DNA of 21,923 bases from Bacteroidales bacterium UBA4912. GTDB taxonomy: Bacteria; Bacteroidota; Bacteroidia; Bacteroidales; Dysgonomonadaceae. Each line of letters begins with the position of its first letter. Within the stretch, counting starts at the first letter, position 1. The notes under the pieces are model-generated. The model did no database searches. It was not told the origin of the DNA and was given only the letters and a program-made list of their open reading frames with translations. This document shows, in pieces, positions 16,714-21,923 of the stretch. A program made the position numbers and the translations under genes. The DNA lies in assembly GCA_002398875.1 (NCBI GenBank), contig DHCC01000052.1, forward strand, positions 646-22,568, in the 5' to 3' direction.

Positions 16714-17874
16714 ATGTATCACATCGTTTTCTGCATATTGCTTGTGCTTGCCACATACGAATTTTTTTCGAAACCAACGAAAAGAATAGGTGGTATCCTT
16801 TTTTTCATACTCCTGTGTATGGCCACTTTGCGATACGGACAAGGATCTGATTATTTTAATTATATTTATTTATTCAATAATTCTGCCGATACATTCGAGG
16901 CAGCTCTACGGACGAAAGATTTCAGTTACGTCACACGAGAGATTGGTTTTTCAGCAATATCGTATGTTTGGCTGAAAATATTTCGCTGGTCGCCGGAAAC
17001 GCTTACCGCTGTGTTTTCGGCAGTTTCATTTATCTTTATATGGCTGTTTATTAAGAAATACAGCGCTAAACCGGTGGTCAGCCTGTTCTTCTTCTATTGT
17101 ACTTTTTATTTGATTTATCCGTTCAGCGGAATCAGGCAGGGTGTATGCTTGAGTATATTTGTTTATTATCTAATACCACTGCTGTATAACAAAAAATATG
17201 GAAAGTATTATTTACTAAGCCTGCTGCTTTTTACCATCCATTTTTCGAGTATTATCCTTTTTATCATACCTATGGTAAACCTTGTAAAAAAATACAAACC
17301 TCATCAAGTTTTTTTGGTTTCAATAATCTTAATGGCGGTAGGATTGGTTATGTATCAATACCTTTTTTCTTTTTTTACGACTTTAGATATGATTGGAAGC
17401 CGCGTGGAATCCTACACCGCCAAGAATTCGTTAGACATATTGAGTCTGCTGTTACGGATCGTAATCTTTGTCCCAATCATGCTGACATACAAGTTATATA
17501 AGAGAGACTCTATAGGCGATTTATTTCTGAAGATTTATATTCTTGGGTTTTTCCTATATCTTTTATTTATGGCCAGTTCATTAATATCTTCGAGAATCAA
17601 CGTATTTATGCGTTATTTCGAAGTCATTTTATTAGTGGATTTTATGGCGTTTTTCTTCAAGAAGAATTACCACAAAATAGCAATTTATGGCTATGTTTTT
17701 ATAATAATGGCCGTTCTTTATGTGAAAAACATAGATTCTTTTGTGGTTCAAGGGCCTTATTACGATCAGATTAACTTTTATAATTATCCGTATGTATCGG
17801 TATTCAATAAGAAGAAAATTTTTGAAACACGGTATATTCCTCCCTATTATCAACAATATGTGATTTATGACTAA
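16714..17874 (+). CDS. wzy: EpsG-family / Wzy-type polysaccharide polymerase
   Basis: Polytopic inner-membrane protein predicted to link repeat units in the periplasm. It has roughly ten hydrophobic segments over 386 residues. The EpsG-like signature LRYGQGSDYFNYIYLF lies at 39-54 between the first membrane helices. A mid-protein YPFSGIRQGVCLSIFVYYL segment and the following KKYGKYYLLSLLLFTIHFSS stretch match the Arg- and His-containing core of EpsG/O-antigen polymerase families. No competing polymerase candidate exists in the window, which supports the role. The gene starts 26 bp after the secreted barrel gene and overlaps the GT4 gene by 8 bp. Polymerases diverge quickly, so the assignment rests on topology, signature and context. 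Confidence 0.87.
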   Translation: MYHIVFCILLVLATYEFFSKPTKRIGGILFFILLCMATLRYGQGSDYFNYIYLFNNSADTFEAALRTKDFSYVTREIGFSAISYVWLKIFRWSPETLTAVFSAVSFIFIWLFIKKYSAKPVVSLFFFYCTFYLIYPFSGIRQGVCLSIFVYYLIPLLYNKKYGKYYLLSLLLFTIHFSSIILFIIPMVNLVKKYKPHQVFLVSIILMAVGLVMYQYLFSFFTTLDMIGSRVESYTAKNSLDILSLLLRIVIFVPIMLTYKLYKRDSIGDLFLKIYILGFFLYLLFMASSLISSRINVFMRYFEVILLVDFMAFFFKKNYHKIAIYGYVFIIMAVLYVKNIDSFVVQGPYYDQINFYNYPYVSVFNKKKIFETRYIPPYYQQYVIYD

Positions 17875-19081
17875 AAAAGTGCTGCAAATAAACTCCGTAA
17901 TCAATGCGGGATCTACGGGTCGTATTGCTGAGGAAATAGGCATAAAGGCAATGGATAACGGCTGGGATAGTTACATTGCGTATGGCCGTAACGATAGGCC
18001 CAGTAAATCACATAAAATAAAAATAGGGACAGAATTAGACATTAAATGGCACGGTGTGGAAACACGGTTGTTTGATTATCATGGTCGAGCCTCCAGATTG
18101 GCTACAAAGAGATTCTTAAAGAAAATAAAAGAAATAAATCCCGACATTATTCATTTACATAATCTACACGGATATTATTTAAACATACAATTATTATTCG
18201 AATATCTCGCAGTATCAAATATTCCCATTATATGGACATTGCATGATTGCTGGCCTTTTACCGGTCACTGCGCTTATTTCGATTTCGTACAATGTGTAAA
18301 GTGGAAAACTCAGTGTAAAAAATGTCCGCAATTAAGTTCATATCCCAGAAGTCTTATCGACCGTTCGGAGCAAAACTTCAATTTTAAAAAAAAGCTATTC
18401 CTTTCTTGTCCTAATAACTTAATACTGATACCGGTTTCCGAATGGCTTTCCAATCTTCTAAAAGATTCTTTTTTTAAAGAGACTAAGCAGATTATAATAC
18501 ATAATGGCATCGATACGAACATCTTTTCTCCGCAAAGAAAGGATAACAGTAATTATAACAAACTAAAAAATAAGTTTGTTATTTTAGGTATGGCCGGAGT
18601 TTGGGAAAAACGAAAAGGACTGGAAGATTTTTTTGAATTAAGCACTCTATTGAGTGAGGATGAAATTATACTATTGGTAGGTTTATCAGAATCACAAATT
18701 AAACAACTCCCCAAGAATATTATAGGTATGACCCGAACTGAAAACGTGCAACAATTGGCTGAATTATATTCTTTAGCGGATGTATTTGTAAATCCTACAT
18801 GGGAAGACAATTTTCCAACTACAAACTTAGAAGCATTGTCTTGTGGCACCCCAATTATTACATATGATACAGGAGGTAGCCCGGAGGCAGTTTCTCACGA
18901 CACCGGCTTTACTGTGGAAAAAGGAAACCTAAAAGGTATTAGAAATGCTCTTAATAGTGTTAAAAAGTTGGGAAAACAATACTACTCAATTGCCTGCAGA
19001 AACAGAGCAGTTTCTTTATTTAATAAAAATTCCCGTTATGAAGAGTATCTGCAGTTATATAACACACTCTTGAAAAGATAA
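17867..19081 (+). CDS. Family 4 glycosyltransferase
   Basis: GT-B, retaining glycosyltransferase; the only one of this class here. The N-terminal domain opens with VLQINSVINAGSTGRIAEEI at 5-24 and has a glycine-rich donor-side loop. IIHLHNLHGYYLN at 94-106 and TLHDCWPFTGHC at 124-135 follow, then further cysteines (143, 150 and 153) in a cluster that may bind a metal. The C-terminal domain has NPTWEDNFPTTNLEALSCG near residues 307-325. This is the usual E-x7-E sugar-nucleotide motif, but Asp stands where the first Glu is expected. This layout is typical of WcaC-like enzymes in Bacteroidota capsule loci. It overlaps the polymerase gene by 8 bp and is the last AT-rich gene before the fnl genes. 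Confidence 0.9.
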   Translation: MTKKVLQINSVINAGSTGRIAEEIGIKAMDNGWDSYIAYGRNDRPSKSHKIKIGTELDIKWHGVETRLFDYHGRASRLATKRFLKKIKEINPDIIHLHNLHGYYLNIQLLFEYLAVSNIPIIWTLHDCWPFTGHCAYFDFVQCVKWKTQCKKCPQLSSYPRSLIDRSEQNFNFKKKLFLSCPNNLILIPVSEWLSNLLKDSFFKETKQIIIHNGIDTNIFSPQRKDNSNYNKLKNKFVILGMAGVWEKRKGLEDFFELSTLLSEDEIILLVGLSESQIKQLPKNIIGMTRTENVQQLAELYSLADVFVNPTWEDNFPTTNLEALSCGTPIITYDTGGSPEAVSHDTGFTVEKGNLKGIRNALNSVKKLGKQYYSIACRNRAVSLFNKNSRYEEYLQLYNTLLKR

Positions 19082-19121
19082 TAAAACCTTGTGTGACTAT
19101 TCTTCTCTCCATTTTAATCAG

Positions 19122-19129
19122 TAACTTTG
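19122..19129 (+). promoter_or_regulatory. Candidate Bacteroidota -7 promoter element for the fnl genes
   Basis: TAACTTTG followed by T is an exact TAnnTTTG match in the 105-bp gap before fnlA, giving a leader of roughly 50 bases. No good -33 element is seen at 19-21 bp. It coincides with the change from AT-rich to GC-richer genes, which supports separate transcription of the fnl genes. Confidence 0.45.
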
Positions 19130-19186
19130 TAACTTAAGAAAAATAAAATTGCAAAGAATTGAAAATTTATATTAAATATTCAATAT

Positions 19187-20206
19187 ATGTCTCTATTTAA
19201 AGATAAAACACTATTAATCACCGGAGGTACAGGCTCATTTGGAAATGCCGTATTAAAACGGTTTCTGAACTCAGATATCAAACAAATACGTATTTTCAGC
19301 CGCGATGAAAAGAAACAGGACGATATGCGTCACCAAATACAGAATCCGAAAGTAAAATTTTATATTGGTGATGTGCGGGACAAACGTTCGGTGGATACGG
19401 CAATGCGAGGCGTTGACTACGTTTTCCATGCTGCTGCATTGAAGCAGGTACCTTCGTGCGAATTCTTCCCCATGCAGGCAGTGCGCACCAATGTGATTGG
19501 TACGGAGAACGTACTGGATTCCGCAGTGGAACACGGTGTGAAGAACGTGGTGGTACTCAGTACCGATAAAGCCGCTTACCCTATTAATGCAATGGGAATC
19601 AGCAAGGCGATGATGGAGAAGGTGGCAATTGCAAAGGCTCGTTCGTTAGGCAATGATGCTGCAACTACAATTTGTTGTACCCGCTACGGAAACGTGATGG
19701 CCAGCCGCGGTTCGGTAATTCCTCTATGGATAGACCAGATAAAGTCCGGAAATCCGATTACCATAACCGATCCCAATATGACACGGTACATGATGACGCT
19801 GGATGATGCGGTTGATTTGGTTCTTTATGCTTTTGAGCACGGTAACAATGGAGACCTTTTTGTGCAAAAAGCTCCTGCTGCCACGCTGGAAGTGCTGGCT
19901 GAATCGCTGAAAGAATTGTACCAGACCGATACGGAAGTAAAAATCATCGGAACCCGACACGGAGAAAAGTTGTACGAAACTCTAGTAACACGTGAGGAAA
20001 TGTTCCGCTCCAAGGACATGGGTAATTATTTTCGAATTCCTGCAGATGCACGGGATCTGAACTACGACAAGTTTTTTGTGGAAGGGCAAGTGGATATATC
20101 AAAGGTAGAAGATTATCATTCCCACAATACTCACCGCCTGAACGTAGAGGATATGAAGCAACTGTTGCTTAAGCTTCCGGAAGTGAGAGAAGATGTACTA
20201 AATTGA
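19187..20206 (+). CDS. fnlA: UDP-GlcNAc 4,6-dehydratase/5-epimerase (CapE/FnlA/WbjB type)
   Basis: Extended SDR enzyme that starts the UDP-L-FucNAc pathway by dehydrating and epimerising UDP-GlcNAc. The NAD(P)-binding motif TGGTGSFG is at 12-19. GDVRDKRSV at 61-69 and HAAALKQVPSCEFFP at 81-95 follow. The catalytic stretch STDKAAYPINAMGISKAMME at 125-144 has Met136-x3-Lys140 in place of the usual Tyr-x3-Lys, a substitution known in several nucleotide-sugar 4,6-dehydratases, so it is not a defect. Length 339 is typical. The next gene is a CapF/FnlB homologue overlapping or abutting the stop, and a CapG/FnlC homologue follows, which fixes the pathway and favours CapE/FnlA over PglF- or PseB-type enzymes. 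Confidence 0.93.
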   Translation: MSLFKDKTLLITGGTGSFGNAVLKRFLNSDIKQIRIFSRDEKKQDDMRHQIQNPKVKFYIGDVRDKRSVDTAMRGVDYVFHAAALKQVPSCEFFPMQAVRTNVIGTENVLDSAVEHGVKNVVVLSTDKAAYPINAMGISKAMMEKVAIAKARSLGNDAATTICCTRYGNVMASRGSVIPLWIDQIKSGNPITITDPNMTRYMMTLDDAVDLVLYAFEHGNNGDLFVQKAPAATLEVLAESLKELYQTDTEVKIIGTRHGEKLYETLVTREEMFRSKDMGNYFRIPADARDLNYDKFFVEGQVDISKVEDYHSHNTHRLNVEDMKQLLLKLPEVREDVLN

Positions 20207-20211
20207 GCGCA

Positions 20212-21354
20212 ATGAACATACTGATTACCGGCGCAAATGGGTTTATCGGGAAAAACCTGATAGCCGAACTGAATAACATCAAAGAGGGTAAGGCAAAAAC
20301 ATACCGTCTGATGACGGATCTGACTTTTTTTGAATTTGATACAGACACTGATCCGGCATTATTGGATGGTTATTCAAAGGTGGCCAATTTCGTGTTTCAT
20401 CTGGCCGGGGTGAACCGCCCCAAAGATCAGGCTGAATTTATGGAAGGGAATTTCGGGTTCACTTCTTTATTGTTGGACACATTGAAGAAACACGGGAACA
20501 ACTGTCCTGTTATGCTAGCCTCTTCCATTCAGGCGGAACTGGATAATCCCTATGGCGTCTCAAAGAAAGCAGGTGAGGAGTTGCTGCTTAACTACGGAAA
20601 AGAGACAGGGGCAGAGGTATTGATCTACCGCTTTCCCAATGTGTTTGGAAAGTGGTGTCGACCTAATTACAACAGCGCGGTGGCTACTTTCTGCCACAAT
20701 ATAGCGCATGACCTTCCCATTCAGGTAAACGACCGCAGTATAGTAATGACACTGGTCTATATTGACGATGTAGTAAAAGAATTAATATCGGCACTGGAGG
20801 GGAATCCCTACAAGGAGGATACTTTTTGCAAAGTGTCCATAGAACATCAGTGTACTCTGGGAGAGATCGTTGATCTGATCTATTCGTTTAAAGAAAGCCG
20901 GAAAAACTTACTCGTACCCGATCTGTCTGATGCTTTTACAAAAAAGCTTTATTCAACCTACCTAAGTTACCTTCCTGAAAATCATTTTTCTTATCAATTA
21001 AAGATGAATACAGATGAAAGGGGCTCCTTTACGGAGTTTCTGAGATCACCGGATAGAGGACAAGTATCGATCAACATTTCCAAACCAGGTATCACCAAAG
21101 GGCAACACTGGCATCATTCCAAAAACGAAAAGTTTTTAGTGGTAAGCGGTAAAGGGGTGATTCGCTTCCGGAAGATCAATGAAGAAAAAGTGCACGAATA
21201 TTTTGTTTCAGGTGATAAACTGGAAGTAGTGGACATTCCTGTGGGATACACACATAACATTGAGAATCTGGGCAAAACAGATATGGTAACGGTGATGTGG
21301 GTAAATGAGGTTTTTGATCCTGAGCATCCCGATACCTTTTTCCTGCCTGTTTAA
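20212..21354 (+). CDS. fnlB: CapF/FnlB-type reductase with C-terminal cupin domain
   Basis: Two-domain enzyme for the second step to UDP-L-FucNAc: epimerisation at the metal-binding cupin, then reduction at C4 by the SDR domain. I chose the ATG at 20212 (380 residues) because MNILITGANGFIG puts the Rossmann motif at the usual place. An in-frame TTG at 20203 would overlap fnlA by 4 bp and add three residues. The SDR domain shows GANGFIG at 7-13, HLAGVNRP at 63-70 and the catalytic Tyr114-x3-Lys118. The cupin begins near residue 260 (MNTDERGSFTEF) and carries GQHWHHSKNEKF at 297-308 and a later His348, probable metal ligands. The presence of the cupin separates CapF/FnlB from single-domain reductases of related pathways. 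Confidence 0.93.
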   Translation: MNILITGANGFIGKNLIAELNNIKEGKAKTYRLMTDLTFFEFDTDTDPALLDGYSKVANFVFHLAGVNRPKDQAEFMEGNFGFTSLLLDTLKKHGNNCPVMLASSIQAELDNPYGVSKKAGEELLLNYGKETGAEVLIYRFPNVFGKWCRPNYNSAVATFCHNIAHDLPIQVNDRSIVMTLVYIDDVVKELISALEGNPYKEDTFCKVSIEHQCTLGEIVDLIYSFKESRKNLLVPDLSDAFTKKLYSTYLSYLPENHFSYQLKMNTDERGSFTEFLRSPDRGQVSINISKPGITKGQHWHHSKNEKFLVVSGKGVIRFRKINEEKVHEYFVSGDKLEVVDIPVGYTHNIENLGKTDMVTVMWVNEVFDPEHPDTFFLPV

Positions 21355-21389
21355 AATCATCTTTTAGTATAAAACAAAAATAGATTATA

Positions 21390-21923
21390 GTGAAGAAGTT
21401 AAAAGTGTTGACGGTGGTTGGTACTCGTCCCGAGATTATTCGCCTGGCATGTGTTCTGCAGAAGCTTGATGCATCGGATGCTATTGAGCACATATTGGTG
21501 CATACCGGGCAGAACTACGATTACGAGCTTAACGAAGTATTCTTTGAGGATCTCGGGTTACGTAAACCGGATTATTTTCTGAACGCGGCTGGCAAGAATG
21601 CGACCGAGACAGCAGGACAGATACTGATCAATATCGATCCTGTTTTGGAAAGAGAACTGCCGGATGCTTTCCTTGTGTTGGGTGATACTAATTCATGCCT
21701 GTGTGCCATTGCTGCCAAGAAACGTCATATTCCAATCTTCCATATGGAGGCAGGGAACAGGTGTTTCGATCAGCGTGTGCCGGAAGAGAGCAATCGCAAG
21801 ATTGTGGATCATACTGCCGATATCAATCTTACATACAGCGATATTGCTCGTGAGTATCTGCTTGCAGAGGGTTTACGCCCCGACAGGGTTATTAAGACCG
21901 GTAGCCCCATGTATGAGGTGTTG
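21390..21923 (+). CDS. fnlC: UDP-N-acetylglucosamine 2-epimerase family enzyme (CapG/FnlC/WecB type), 3' partial
   Basis: The window ends inside this gene after 178 codons. It starts with GTG at 21390; an in-frame TAG at 21381 and no ATG before the conserved start make GTG the only sensible choice. The translated protein opens VLTVVGTRPEIIRL, then HTGQNYDYELNEVFFEDLGL, a GDTNSCLCAIAAKK segment and HMEAGNRCFDQRVPEESNRK, all hallmark regions of non-hydrolysing 2-epimerases. The RCFDQRVPEESNR wording is that of the FucNAc branch (FnlC/CapG), which performs the third step, C2 epimerisation to UDP-L-FucNAc, rather than of the ManNAc-forming WecB. It lies 35 bp behind fnlB, in the same operon order as in fucosamine-containing O-antigen and capsule loci. 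Confidence 0.92.
   Translation, partial: MKKLKVLTVVGTRPEIIRLACVLQKLDASDAIEHILVHTGQNYDYELNEVFFEDLGLRKPDYFLNAAGKNATETAGQILINIDPVLERELPDAFLVLGDTNSCLCAIAAKKRHIPIFHMEAGNRCFDQRVPEESNRKIVDHTADINLTYSDIAREYLLAEGLRPDRVIKTGSPMYEVL

Noticed and set aside
20203..20211. TTG start for fnlB giving a 4-bp overlap with fnlA
   Set aside because: The ATG three codons later places the Rossmann motif at the normal distance from the N-terminus and is the more likely start.

Overview
This window is one long polysaccharide (capsule or exopolysaccharide) biosynthesis and export locus from a Bacteroidota organism, most likely a member of the Bacteroidales. The evidence is the protein families, the lack of clear Shine-Dalgarno sites, and several upstream matches to the Bacteroidota -7 promoter element TAnnTTTG. 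It contains 17 protein-coding genes, 16 of them on the plus strand. The first gene is cut at its 5' end and the last at its 3' end. I found no rRNA, tRNA, CRISPR array or insertion sequence, and no gap between genes longer than about 242 bp.

Layout. (1) 1-3439: export module, with an SLBB-repeat outer-membrane exporter (partial) followed by a Wzz-type chain-length protein. No tyrosine kinase is attached or adjacent. (2) 3447-4709, minus strand: a lipoprotein with a glycoside-hydrolase-like barrel, divergent from the flippase gene. (3) 4857-8677: Wzx-type flippase, a flavin nitroreductase-like protein with a long N-terminal extension, and a polysaccharide pyruvyl transferase-family protein. 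(4) 8920-15825: UDP-glucose dehydrogenase, two GT2 glycosyltransferases, an Fe-S/FrhB-like protein overlapping a second pyruvyl transferase-family protein, and a third GT2. (5) 15893-19081: a secreted barrel-like protein with a DxE motif, an EpsG/Wzy-type polymerase and a GT4 glycosyltransferase. (6) 19187-21923: fnlA, fnlB and the start of fnlC, the three-step route from UDP-GlcNAc to UDP-L-FucNAc.

How the genes fit together. Ugd should supply UDP-glucuronate and FnlABC UDP-N-acetyl-L-fucosamine. The four glycosyltransferases would build a repeat unit on a lipid carrier, the pyruvyl transferase-family proteins and their redox partners may decorate it, Wzx flips it, the EpsG-like protein polymerises it, and Wzz plus the SLBB protein set its length and export it. 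The two secreted barrel proteins are candidates for trimming or releasing the polymer. The glycosyl-1-phosphate transferase that starts the unit is not in this window and probably lies outside it.

Base composition is a mosaic. The exporter gene and the fnl genes are GC-richer (hand counts: 38/60 at 661-720, 31/60 at 19381-19440) than the central serotype-like genes (13/60 at 6601-6660). This is the usual picture of a variable cassette between more conserved flanks. The most unusual feature is the twice-repeated pairing of a redox protein gene with a pyruvyl transferase-family gene.
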